Shown here: positions 1 through 7,665 of the stretch, one piece after another
How positions within the stretch are numbered: position 1 is the stretch's first letter
Layout of the letters: each line of letters begins with the position of its first letter
Source of the DNA: Candidatus Defluviilinea proxima
Lineage (GTDB): Bacteria; Chloroflexota; Anaerolineae; Anaerolineales; Villigracilaceae
DNA: 64,000 nt
Direction of reading: 5' to 3'
Assembly (NCBI GenBank): GCA_016721115.1
Contig: JADKIW010000001.1
Location: 2,681,501-2,745,500, forward strand
Program-made: the position numbers and the translations under genes
The notes under the pieces: model-generated
What the model was told of the DNA's origin: nothing
Databases searched by the model: none
The model's input: only the letters and a program-made list of their open reading frames with translations

Positions 1-924
1 GGCCACGCCTTCCAGAGTCAACACTTCTTGTGTGCCGGCGTTGGGGTTGGCCAGATCATGCTCGTATCCACGCAGGGTGATCTTGAGATCGGATGGAAGT
101 TCTTTGCCGGTCTTATTATCGATGGTTCCGCTGACAGTTCCAAACCCTTCTTTGACGACAACCGTCGCCTCTGGTTGGACGTTGGTCTGCGGCGTGCCTT
201 CGATAGGCGTTCCCTCAGCTGACGGTGTGTCAACGGGGGCAGGAGTCTCAGTAGCCGGAACAACTGTCGGGGTGGCAGGAGCCGCTACGTCATACGATAA
301 TGACCGCAGATATTCAGCCACGGCCCACGTCTCTGCATCTGGAAGATTCTCTCCGAAAGCAGGGATGGTTTCGTTGCCAAGCCTCACGATGCGCGCCAAC
401 GCTACCGTACTCAGATCAGACATCTTGCTCAGATCTTTGTAATAGTCAGTTGAACAATCCGTGCAGTTGGCATCAAAGATCTCTTTACCTTTTTGAATCT
501 CCTCTGTGCTGGTATGTAAGGTCATGATGTACGCCACCACATCCCAACGTTCCTGATCGTTCAGGCTGGCAAAGGGAGGCATGAAGCGATCCATGCGACC
601 ACGCGTGACGGTTGTATACCATTGCGAAGGTGATGCCGAGCGCGCTGATTCAGCGATTGCAAACGCGGGGACAGTAACGCCGAGTTGAATACCCTGTGCG
701 CCATCGCCGAGACCGGTTTCGCCGTGACAGGCCGCACATTTTTCAAAATAGATGGCTTGTCCGTTGGCAACGTTCGGGCGTTGTGGAGGAACCAACGCCA
801 GTGTTGGCATCGGTGTGGGGGGAACGTAGCCGGGAGGTGGTGTCACATCCTCAGCCAGCGTCAGGTTACATGCCGAAACCATGATGGCGGCGAAGACAAA
901 TAAAATCGTATGGCGAAGTTTCAT
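1..924 (-). CDS. Lipoprotein cytochrome c, partial (runs off left edge)
   Basis: Secreted lipid-anchored c-type cytochrome, probably an electron carrier on the outer membrane face; 308 codons are visible and the C-terminus lies off the left edge. Residues 1-19 form a signal peptide with a VSAC lipobox (Cys19). The first cytochrome domain has CAACH at residues 63-67 and a downstream MPPF, so both heme ligands are present. A second cytochrome-like domain has CTDCS at 154-158 and IPAFGE where MPAFGE would be usual, so it should not bind heme. A Thr/Pro-rich linker and the start of a beta-rich domain follow. It is the last visible gene of the ccm cluster, which fits maturation of its heme. The start is the ATG before the signal peptide. 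Confidence 0.85.
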   Translation of the reverse strand, partial: MKLRHTILFVFAAIMVSACNLTLAEDVTPPPGYVPPTPMPTLALVPPQRPNVANGQAIYFEKCAACHGETGLGDGAQGIQLGVTVPAFAIAESARSASPSQWYTTVTRGRMDRFMPPFASLNDQERWDVVAYIMTLHTSTEEIQKGKEIFDANCTDCSTDYYKDLSKMSDLSTVALARIVRLGNETIPAFGENLPDAETWAVAEYLRSLSYDVAAPATPTVVPATETPAPVDTPSAEGTPIEGTPQTNVQPEATVVVKEGFGTVSGTIDNKTGKELPSDLKITLRGYEHDLANPNAGTQEVLTLEGVA

Positions 925-945
925 TGAAATCCTGTTCTCTTCTCT

Positions 946-1452
946 TTACAAAGGCTTTCCGCATGATGGACAGAAGCGGTCGGTTTCCATTACGGGTTTT
1001 CCGCATTTCGGGCAGAAGCCTGCCGATTTGTCCTTATGCAGTTTGCGGCGTGCCGATAGCATGGACTCAATATCATCATCGCTGATCTTGGTTTCTTTGG
1101 CAGATGAGTCTGCGCGGCGTGCGGCAATGGCCTTCTCCAGCCTGGATTCAGTATCCTGCGCTGAAGCAGATTTGGGGGAGAATGAATCGATCTTCCTGAG
1201 GATGTCTGCGCCTCGTTGCAAAAGTCCGGCGCGTTGATCTGGATAATCCCCTTCGGGGATCTTCCCAAGTTTGAAATCGAAATCAAGTTCTTGTAGCGAA
1301 TTGATCACACGGTCACGTTCGGCCAGTAGAGTGGAAAGTTCCGTCTCTTCGCTGGTGACGCGGCGCGCCTGACGCTCGAGGAGCGGGGCATATAAATACA
1401 ACCCGACCAGTATGGCAACTCCGAGGGTGAGTAAGATTGCGGCGATTTGCAT
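946..1452 (-). CDS. CcmI-like membrane protein with C-terminal zinc ribbons
   Basis: 168 residues. One N-terminal membrane helix (about 3-24) is followed by a charged coiled-coil-like segment and, at the C-terminus, two closely spaced CPxCG zinc-ribbon knuckles (CPKCG and CPSCG). Position next to ccmG and ccmH suggests a CcmI-type accessory that holds apocytochrome during heme ligation; the N-terminal helix plus coiled coil resembles the CcmI N-terminus, but there is no TPR domain. It starts 7 bases after the thioredoxin-like gene and is probably in the same transcript. The ccm role is inferred from context; the zinc ribbon is directly visible. Confidence 0.7.
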   Translation of the reverse strand: MQIAAILLTLGVAILVGLYLYAPLLERQARRVTSEETELSTLLAERDRVINSLQELDFDFKLGKIPEGDYPDQRAGLLQRGADILRKIDSFSPKSASAQDTESRLEKAIAARRADSSAKETKISDDDIESMLSARRKLHKDKSAGFCPKCGKPVMETDRFCPSCGKPL

Positions 1453-1459
1453 GGAGCCT

Positions 1460-2038
1460 CTATTTGGCGAGCAATGGGTCTATGATGTCACGTATCTGCT
1501 GAACAGAGGAGAACGGTCCCACCTGTACATAGCGTAGAACGCCTTCGCGGTCGATGAAATACGTTTCGGGTACGCCCTTGATACGGAAGTATTGTGAGAT
1601 GTGTGTGGCGAGGTCTGGTCCGTTAGCGAACGTGATACCAAACTTTTTCAAATACACGCGCGCCTCCGGTTCGGTGTCTACATAATCAACGCCAATGAAA
1701 ACCACATCGCCGGCGGGTTCATATTCGGCCCAGGCGCTTTGCAGTTCTGCGGCTTCCTGTTCACATGGCTTGCACCATGATGCCCAGAAGTTGAGCACTA
1801 CAACCTTGCCGCGTAAGTCAGTTAATTGGACTTCGCTTTTGCCTTGATACTCATACCCACTGAACAACGGCAGTGTGAAATTTTCCACCTGTTGGCCGGG
1901 TTGAATAGTGCCTTGTTGCGCGCGCTTCAAACCCATCGCAACGATGACGAGCAAGGCAACCAAAAACACCCAGATGACGATCTGCACCGGAAGCGCAACA
2001 CCTTTACGTTGCGGGGCAGTATTCTGCGATTCGGTCAT
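1460..2038 (-). CDS. ccmG: TlpA/CcmG-type thiol:disulfide reductase
   Basis: 192-residue membrane-anchored thioredoxin-fold protein. A single N-terminal helix (about 18-36) leads to an extracytoplasmic thioredoxin domain with the active site FWASWCKPC (Cys89 and Cys92), as in CcmG, ResA and TlpA. It also has the GVPETYFIDREG segment with the conserved cis-proline. In system I maturation this family keeps apocytochrome CXXCH cysteines reduced for heme attachment. It lies 5 bases downstream of ccmH on the same strand. ResA/TlpA of another pathway is the alternative, but the neighbours favour CcmG. Confidence 0.85.
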   Translation of the reverse strand: MTESQNTAPQRKGVALPVQIVIWVFLVALLVIVAMGLKRAQQGTIQPGQQVENFTLPLFSGYEYQGKSEVQLTDLRGKVVVLNFWASWCKPCEQEAAELQSAWAEYEPAGDVVFIGVDYVDTEPEARVYLKKFGITFANGPDLATHISQYFRIKGVPETYFIDREGVLRYVQVGPFSSVQQIRDIIDPLLAK

Positions 2039-2043
2039 TGACG

Positions 2044-2553
2044 TTAATTCCTTTTCTTCAATTCTTCTTCCATTTTTCGAATGTAATCATCCTGTTGGAC
2101 AGGCTCCGCCTCATTCGTAATAGGGGAAGCTGATTCTGTTTCAACTGGCTTCATCCACATCCGGAACCCGCGAAAGAGCAGGAACGCGCCTGCAAGGAAC
2201 GCGACGACCGGCACAAGATAGGATGCCCAACGGTTGGGTGGTTCGTTCAACACGCGCACACCGTATTGGATCACAAAATATTGCTTGATCTCGTCGTCGC
2301 TTTTTCCTTCGGCCAGCATCGAGCGGATCAAGTCACGCCACTGACGGCAAGCCTCAGTAGGGCATACATCTAAAGGAGTACTTTCGCAAACGGGACAGTA
2401 CAACTGCTTGGCAACACGGTTCACGTCATCATCGGTCGGCTCGTTGCCTTGGGCAAAAACGACGGCTGCAAAGATGGCCGAAAACACAAGCGCGGTCATG
2501 ATCGCCAGCGGTAATTCGTAATTTGTAATTCGTAATTTTCTATTGTTCAGCAT
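2044..2553 (-). CDS. ccmH: Cytochrome c maturation protein CcmH
   Basis: 169 residues: signal/transmembrane segment, then the CcmH redox domain with YCPVC (family motif LRCxxC, here Tyr in place of Arg), two further cysteines, the DLIRSMLAEGKSDDEIKQYF helix typical of the family and a C-terminal membrane helix. CcmH reduces or presents apocytochrome cysteines to the CcmF heme lyase. The ATG at 2553 has a GAGG ribosome site a few bases upstream. The first 18 residues are encoded by heptad-repeat DNA (2511-2538), so the ancestral start may have been the internal Met19, directly before the hydrophobic signal segment. Confidence 0.88.
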   Translation of the reverse strand: MLNNRKLRITNYELPLAIMTALVFSAIFAAVVFAQGNEPTDDDVNRVAKQLYCPVCESTPLDVCPTEACRQWRDLIRSMLAEGKSDDEIKQYFVIQYGVRVLNEPPNRWASYLVPVVAFLAGAFLLFRGFRMWMKPVETESASPITNEAEPVQQDDYIRKMEEELKKRN

Positions 2554-2590
2554 TTCATCCTCGTAATTACCATTTACTAATTACCAACTA
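2511..2590. repeat. Degenerate 7-bp tandem repeat at the ccmF/ccmH junction
   Basis: Four exact-phase heptads occupy 2511-2538 (GTAATTC, GTAATTT, GTAATTC, GTAATTT). After a break, four more degenerate heptads run from 2563 to 2590 (GTAATTA, CCATTTA, CTAATTA, CCAACTA). On the minus strand this array contains the ccmF stop codon (2588-2590) and the codons of the ccmH N-terminus. Confidence 0.85.
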
Positions 2591-4654
2591 ATCCGCTGCG
2601 CTGGGCTGATGGGCGCGTTTGTTCGTGCGCACAGTCACACGCTCGGGGTCTTTATCGGGCCAGGCCGCGATGATCGTGCCGATGATGAAGAGGAAACTTC
2701 CCATCCATAACCAGTTGATTAACGGGTTGACGAAGACCTTGAAAGTGGTGCCTGCTTGATCGATCGGTTCCCAATCTACCAGCAGAACATATACTTCGTC
2801 TTTGAGCGAAGCCAATTGGCCGGGGATGGTCATAGGTTGTTGGCTGTCGAAGTAGAAGTCCTTGCGCGGGTGCAGGTCTCCTAAAAGTTTTCCGTTTTTA
2901 TCGTAGATCTCTACTGTGGCGCGTGTGAAATTCACACCTTTGGGGGCGTCGTCCCACGAGGCCACTTCCGTGTATTTGATGGTGTACCCGGAGAGTTGTA
3001 AAGAATCGCCTGCGGCAATGGTTCCCTGCGTCTCTACCTGGAATATCTCAATGCCAAGAATGCCGATTGCCATCAACATCATGCTGAGGTGGATGATGTA
3101 TCCACCGTAGCGGCGACGATTGCGGCCGGTGAGATTCCATATTGCGGTAAAGATATCTTCGCCCTGTGCCTTGCGCCGTGCATTGACCCCTCGGCCATAT
3201 TCATACAAAGTCACAAGGATAACGAGCGCCACCAGGAAGAAGCTCAACAATGCGATGGGGATCGTTGTGTAAGTGAAATACAACACCACTGTGATCGCCA
3301 GCGCTGCAGCGGCTGGTTTCCAGATGGCACGTCCCAACGTCTTGACAGTGGAATGTCCCCACGCAGAGAGTGGTGCAATGCCCATCAGGAGCAACAACGT
3401 AGCCCACAAAGGACCGGTAGCCTTTTCATAGAAGGGAGGTCCAACCGTCACTTTTTGGCCGGTGAATAGTTCAGAGATAAGTGGGTAGATCACGCCCCAG
3501 AAACATACGACCAGAATGCTCATGAACAATAAGTTGTTGAACAGGAACAGCGCCTCGCGTGAAAGCAGGGAGGTCATTTGTGTTTCGGATTTCAAAGCTT
3601 CCCAACGATAGAAGATGAGCGCAACCGATGTGATGAGCGTAATGCCGATGAAAGCAAAGAACAACGGGCCAATGGCGCTCTGTGCAAAGGCATGCACAGA
3701 AGAGAGCACACCGGAGCGGGTCAGGAATGTGCCAAAGATGACGAGGTCGTACGTCAGGATAATGAGCAACATGTTCCAGTGCTTGAACAAGCCGCGCTTT
3801 TCCTGGATCATGACGGAGTGAAGGAAGGCTGTACCGGTCAACCACGGCATGAAAGCCGCGATCTCCACGGGGTCCCAGCCCCAGTAACCGCCCCAGCCGA
3901 GTACATCGTATGCCCAGCGTCCGCCAAGCACGAGACCAGCGGAGAGGAACAACCATGCCCACAACGTCCAGCGGCGCGTGAGACGGATCCAACGGTCATC
4001 GGTGCGGCCGGTGATCAAAGCCGCCATTGCGAACGCATACGGGATGACGAAAGAAACAAAGCCAAGATACAGCATGGGAGGATGGATCACCATGCCGGGG
4101 TGGCGGAGAAGCGGGTTCAATCCACGGCCATCTTGCGGGGTGAAGAGAATGCTATTCGCCGGTTGAAAGGTGTGAGGGGCGATGGTCCCATCAAAGGTTT
4201 GATACAGCTGAGCGAACGGATTTTCGTAGAAGACGTTCATACCAACGAAGAATGCCAGTGTGACGCATGCCACAACGATCACCCAGGGAAGGAACTCGCG
4301 GTCACGGTCCCATTTGCGGAGGGTGGCCAGCGAGGCAAACGCGGACATTAACCAAGACCAAAAGAGAAGTGAACCGGCTTGTCCGCCCCACCACGCCGTC
4401 ACTTTGAGGTAAGTGGGCATGGCGCGACTGGTCACTTCATAGACGAACTGGACTTCGTAGTGGTCATTGACTAGGAGATAGATAAGAATGCCTGCGGTAA
4501 GTGTCAACAAGGGCCATGTCAATAACATGGCCCGACGGGCACTTTCAACCATGCCCGGTAATTTCTTGAACTCGCCATAGATTGCGGCGAACACGCTATA
4601 TACAGCTACTAAAAACGATACGAATAAAACGCCATATCCAAAGTCTGCGATCAT
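2588..4654 (-). CDS. ccmF: Cytochrome c heme lyase subunit CcmF
   Basis: 688-residue multi-pass membrane protein, close to the usual CcmF length. It carries the tryptophan-rich heme-handling motif WGGYWGWDPVEIAAF and many hydrophobic helices, with a periplasmic loop near the C-terminus. CcmF with CcmH takes heme from holo-CcmE and ligates it to CXXCH cysteines. It lies between ccmE (upstream) and ccmH (downstream, separated by a heptad repeat). CcmA, CcmB, CcmC and CcmD are absent from this window. Confidence 0.93.
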   Translation of the reverse strand: MIADFGYGVLFVSFLVAVYSVFAAIYGEFKKLPGMVESARRAMLLTWPLLTLTAGILIYLLVNDHYEVQFVYEVTSRAMPTYLKVTAWWGGQAGSLLFWSWLMSAFASLATLRKWDRDREFLPWVIVVACVTLAFFVGMNVFYENPFAQLYQTFDGTIAPHTFQPANSILFTPQDGRGLNPLLRHPGMVIHPPMLYLGFVSFVIPYAFAMAALITGRTDDRWIRLTRRWTLWAWLFLSAGLVLGGRWAYDVLGWGGYWGWDPVEIAAFMPWLTGTAFLHSVMIQEKRGLFKHWNMLLIILTYDLVIFGTFLTRSGVLSSVHAFAQSAIGPLFFAFIGITLITSVALIFYRWEALKSETQMTSLLSREALFLFNNLLFMSILVVCFWGVIYPLISELFTGQKVTVGPPFYEKATGPLWATLLLLMGIAPLSAWGHSTVKTLGRAIWKPAAAALAITVVLYFTYTTIPIALLSFFLVALVILVTLYEYGRGVNARRKAQGEDIFTAIWNLTGRNRRRYGGYIIHLSMMLMAIGILGIEIFQVETQGTIAAGDSLQLSGYTIKYTEVASWDDAPKGVNFTRATVEIYDKNGKLLGDLHPRKDFYFDSQQPMTIPGQLASLKDEVYVLLVDWEPIDQAGTTFKVFVNPLINWLWMGSFLFIIGTIIAAWPDKDPERVTVRTNKRAHQPSAAD

Positions 4655-4673
4655 GAGATCTCCTTCGATTTTA

Positions 4674-4706
4674 AAATCCTAAAGGTCTATAAGACCTTTA
4701 GGATTT
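4674..4706. repeat. Perfect 15-bp hairpin between ccmE and ccmF
   Basis: Arms 4674-4688 and 4692-4706 (AAATCCTAAAGGTCT and its exact reverse complement) enclose a 3-base loop. It sits 8 bases after the ccmE stop. It could attenuate transcription, stabilise mRNA or be a dispersed palindromic repeat. There is no long U tract on the minus strand, so a strong terminator is unlikely. Confidence 0.85.
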
Positions 4707-4714
4707 ACTTACCG

Positions 4715-5197
4715 TTATTTGCTTGCCGCCTGTTCAGGTACAGCTTCTTCGTATTTGGTCGGGCATTTGAGCAAGAGCTCATCCGCATGGAAAACGCCAT
4801 CTTCACCGAGTTGACCGGTCACAATGGCTTGCGCCTCGTTTCTCAGCAAGTCTGGCATGGGGCCTACATATACGATCTTCATGCGAGAGCGGGAAGGATC
4901 CATAACTGCTTCGTGCAATGCATCGGCAAGACCGCCTTCTTCTTCGATCAAGGCTTGGTCACCGGGTACGTGAGCTACTTCGAATGTGAGGGTCAGGTTC
5001 TGTGCATCATACTGGATGGTATCGCCGAGGACAGCACCAGAGACGCGCAAATTGCGGTTCACGACAGCTCCACCCTTTGCGTTGACCTCATCTACCGTGT
5101 AAAAATATTCCGATGCTGATACCGTGGAAGACCAGATCAAGAAGACCACTGCACCCAGGATCAGGATTCCACCGATGACGAATTTGTTGATTTTCAT
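4715..5197 (-). CDS. ccmE: Heme chaperone CcmE, cysteine (CXXXY) variant
   Basis: 160 residues: a short cytoplasmic N-terminus, one membrane helix (about 7-27), then a small beta-barrel (OB-fold) domain facing outward. The family normally binds heme through His in a KHDENY-like motif; here the matching segment is LLLKCPTKYE, with Cys145 and Tyr149, the CXXXY form known from some archaea and sulfate reducers. It receives heme from the CcmABC module and passes it to CcmF. It is the first gene of the visible ccm cluster, and the 148 bases upstream hold no gene. Confidence 0.9.
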   Translation of the reverse strand: MKINKFVIGGILILGAVVFLIWSSTVSASEYFYTVDEVNAKGGAVVNRNLRVSGAVLGDTIQYDAQNLTLTFEVAHVPGDQALIEEEGGLADALHEAVMDPSRSRMKIVYVGPMPDLLRNEAQAIVTGQLGEDGVFHADELLLKCPTKYEEAVPEQAASK

Positions 5198-5345
5198 GTA
5201 ATGCCTCCAACAACTATTTTCATTATGTGTGCAAACTTTATGAACAATGGCTATTTTGACATGTTGAGATTAATAGCGACTGAGAAGGGCGCGAGATAAA
5301 TGTCACGAAGATAATCTGACAAAAGACCTCGTAGACCTCCGAGAT

Positions 5346-5609
5346 TCATCCGCCGCTGATCGCCACCACAAAATGGACCTCGCTATCCTCTTCGAGCTTC
5401 TCCCTCATCTTCAAATGCGAGACCTGTCCATTAACCATCACTGAAATATTCGGGCGGACCTTTTCTCCCTCACATAACCGGTCCTTGATCCCGGGATATT
5501 CCGCTTCGAGAACATCAATCGCCTCACGCACGCTGGAGGCGGATACGACAACTGAAGCTTTTCCTTGCGTGAAGTTGCGAAGAGGGGCAGGGATGAAGAT
5601 GGTGGGCAT
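5346..5609 (-). CDS. MoaD/ThiS-family sulfur-carrier protein
   Basis: 87-residue ubiquitin-like protein ending in the diagnostic Gly-Gly (VVAISGG), which is adenylated and thiocarboxylated by an E1-like partner in this family. The beta-grasp pattern is clear, including the SVMVNGQ strand. It may serve molybdopterin synthesis, which would suit the molybdenum hydroxylase at 7666-11360, but cysteine or other sulfur-transfer roles are equally possible because no MoaE or MoeB partner is near. Short copies of its start codon region recur at 6127 and 7025. Confidence 0.8.
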   Translation of the reverse strand: MPTIFIPAPLRNFTQGKASVVVSASSVREAIDVLEAEYPGIKDRLCEGEKVRPNISVMVNGQVSHLKMREKLEEDSEVHFVVAISGG

Positions 5610-5624
5610 GGTATTGGTTATGTC

Positions 5625-5692
5625 ACTCTGAGCGGAGCGAAGAGTCTCTACCCCGACGGTGGAGTTGCTTCGCTTACTCAGTATGACATATT
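5625..5692. repeat. Palindromic intergenic repeat, copy 1
   Basis: The element has TGTCACTCTGAGCGGAGCGAAG at one end and an inverted form, CTTCGCTTACTCAGTATGACA, at the other. It fills the gap between the MoaD-like and GIY-YIG genes. Two related copies follow at 6015 and 6922. Confidence 0.75.
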
Positions 5693-6002
5693 AATCTTTT
5701 GCATCTTGTACAGGCGTAAACCATTCTTCTGATAAGTCTTTCCATGTAGGATTCATAGAATCGATAAGAGCGATTTTCTTTGATCTCAACCAGCCTTTGA
5801 TTTGCTTTTCCCTTGCAAGCGCCGCATGGATGTCAGTTGTAGATTCGTAGAAAACCAGAAATTGAATGTTGTACCTGCTCGTAAACCCTTTGACCAATTT
5901 GTTCTTGTGTTCATGAACGCGCCGCATCAAATCATTTGTGACGCCTGTATACAGTGTCCGTGATTTGTTGGTCATGATGTAGACGTAATATTCTTTGCTC
6001 AT
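5691..6002 (-). CDS. GIY-YIG domain protein
   Basis: 103-residue single-domain protein of the small GIY-YIG family. It opens with the YYVYIMTNKSRTLYTGVTNDL motif, in which YVYI and YTGV correspond to GIY and YIG. A conserved Arg follows in LMRRVHEHK, and a Glu in FYES near the middle. Such stand-alone proteins are common in bacteria and often sit next to repeats; a nuclease activity is assumed from the fold, not shown. The bases before its ATG (CAATACC) are the same as those before the MoaD-like start, suggesting a duplicated upstream segment. Confidence 0.8.
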   Translation of the reverse strand: MSKEYYVYIMTNKSRTLYTGVTNDLMRRVHEHKNKLVKGFTSRYNIQFLVFYESTTDIHAALAREKQIKGWLRSKKIALIDSMNPTWKDLSEEWFTPVQDAKD

Positions 6003-6014
6003 GGTATTGTCTCT

Positions 6015-6147
6015 ATTGTGTCACCCTCCCGAAGGACATCGGGACGATGTGAGCCGCTAGACGAAGGGTCTCTACTCCTCACGGTAGAGATGCTTCGCTA
6101 TCGCTCAGCATGACATCGTTGGAGGTGGGGATGAAGAGTGTGGGCAT
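6015..6147. repeat. Palindromic repeat copy 2 plus a copy of the moaD start
   Basis: 6015-6116 is a longer, diverged copy of the repeat, from TGTCACCCTCCCGAAGG to CGCTCAGCATGACAT. Next to it, 6127-6147 matches the first about 20 bases of the MoaD-like gene on the minus strand, including an ATG and the codons for Met-Pro-Thr. It has no open continuation and is read as a duplicated fragment. Confidence 0.65.
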
Positions 6148-6167
6148 AGATTATTCTTCTTTAAAAT

Positions 6168-6906
6168 TTATAAACTAAACTCGGCCACAACGGGATAATG
6201 GTCTGATGCTAGATTTAAGCTGTTTGGTTCTCGTACTACCCAACACTTTGACATGTTTTCCTTCACCTTGTTGTTGACAAAGATATAGTCTAACCGAGCA
6301 TTTGGGTTAGGCGGCGGGAGAGTAAAGCCATCATCCGAATTCAATAATCGGAAGCAGTCCGTAAACCCCGCTGATAGTATCCTCCTGATAGAGAAGTGAT
6401 AAACGCGATTGCCTTGCAAACGTATCATCCGCTTGAGCCAATAGGGCATATTCTCGGTTTTCACGTTTTCGTTCGGCGCGATGGCATTGAAATCGCCTGC
6501 TATGAGACATGGTTTGTTTTGATACTTTTGAGTGTACTTGATGATATATAAAGCTTCCAGCAGACGCCAAAACTCAAAAACGATTCCCAAGTTTGCCATA
6601 GGGTGAACGCCGATAATTCTTATGGTTTGATTTGGCTCACACTCAATTTCCGCATCAATGAAGTTGCGCCAAATAGGGAAAACTGGATGGTGACTTTTGA
6701 ACGTATGAACAGGCAACTTGCTGATTGCCTGAGCCAATAAAATAATTCATTCCCAATGAATGTGACAAGGACTTTAGAAACTCTTCGGTAAATACTTCTT
6801 GAAGAATAACAATATCTGGGTTGACGGTTCGGATAACATCCAAGATGTAAGTTTCTCGATTTCCCCCGCCATCCAAAATATTATAGGTCATCACACGCAG
6901 AGACAT
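6168..6906 (-). pseudogene. Endonuclease/exonuclease/phosphatase-family gene, frameshifted
   Basis: Two overlapping frames together make one protein of about 245 residues. The first (6906 to about 6737) has MTYNILDGGG and IVILQEV, the N-terminal metal-binding motifs of the DNase I-like (EEP) superfamily. The second (about 6737 to 6168) has IAGDFNA, RLDYIFV and SDHYPVVAEF, the catalytic and C-terminal motifs. The frames change near 6737, so either the gene is broken by a one-base indel or the assembly has an error there. Substrate is unknown. Confidence 0.8.
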
Positions 6907-6921
6907 TTATACTTTGCCTTC

Positions 6922-7044
6922 CATGTCACCCTAAGCCGCTAGGCGAGGGTCTCTCCTCCCGCTGGAAGACTTCACAACGTGGTAGGGATTCGTCGCTTTG
7001 CTCAGAATGACAATCCTGAGGAGTGGGGATGAAGAGGGTGGGCA
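6922..7044. repeat. Palindromic repeat copy 3 plus a second moaD-start copy
   Basis: 6922-7013 begins CATGTCACCCTAAGCCGC and ends GCTTTGCTCAGAATGACA, a third diverged copy of the repeat. Immediately after it, 7025-7044 again matches the first codons of the MoaD-like gene on the minus strand, with TTG where the start codon was. Repeat and fragment keep the same order as at 6015-6147. Confidence 0.65.
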
Positions 7045-7093
7045 AAAGGTTATTCGTCCTTTGCGTACTTTGTTGAATTACTGCTTTAGGCAA

Positions 7094-7639
7094 CTAACAT
7101 TTGGATTTCATTCTTTTTTTAATCGCCGCGATTGCTTCATGTGCAGCATTTGCTATAGTTCGATCTTCATAATCTTTTCCCTTATCATATTTTTCTGCGT
7201 AGGCGAGTGCTGGAATAGCTCTTTCATCACCAACAGCATATAACGCCTCTGCTGCCACAAGCCGAACGTTTGGGTCTGCGTCATTTTGTAGTACCTTTAC
7301 TAACGGAAGAACAACCCTTGAGTCTGGATATCCATGAAATAACTCACATAATGTCCATCGTATACCCGAACTTGAGTCAGACAAGTATGGTAAGAGCAAG
7401 TCAATCATTACATCACTCGGAACAAGATGTGGCAATGCGTTAATTACATAGAGTCGAATATCAGTTTCTGCGAAACTGAGTATGGCTGACATTACTTTAG
7501 AGATTTGCGACACATCGTGTTTGCTAAGAGTCAATATTTCGGGTAAGTTTTCGTATTTGAGACTATCAGCGTTGTGGCTCTCAGCCCACTGACAGAGCGC
7601 CTCTATAATGTCAGCATATGGTGTAAGGTGGGTATTCAT
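7094..7639 (-). CDS. HEAT-repeat protein
   Basis: 181 residues, all helical, with no signal peptide or membrane helix. At least three HEAT-like helix pairs can be seen, for example LLLPYLSDSSSGIRWTLCEL, LVKVLQNDADPNVRLVAAEA and IPALAYAEKYDKGKDYEDRT. PBS-lyase-type HEAT proteins are usually binding scaffolds, and no enzyme motif is present. It stands alone between the repeat-rich segment and the molybdenum hydroxylase, and its function is unknown. Confidence 0.7.
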   Translation of the reverse strand: MNTHLTPYADIIEALCQWAESHNADSLKYENLPEILTLSKHDVSQISKVMSAILSFAETDIRLYVINALPHLVPSDVMIDLLLPYLSDSSSGIRWTLCELFHGYPDSRVVLPLVKVLQNDADPNVRLVAAEALYAVGDERAIPALAYAEKYDKGKDYEDRTIANAAHEAIAAIKKRMKSKC

Positions 7640-7665
7640 ATAGTAAATCTAACGAGGTAATCCAA

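Noticed and set aside
3578..4351. 257-codon open frame on the plus strand opposite ccmF
   Set aside because: It is antisense to a well-supported ccmF, has a biased Glu/Arg/His-rich composition typical of a shadow frame and no recognisable domain.
5625..7044. CRISPR-like array
   Set aside because: The repeats are palindromic, diverged, far apart and separated by genes; there are no equal spacers and no cas genes.
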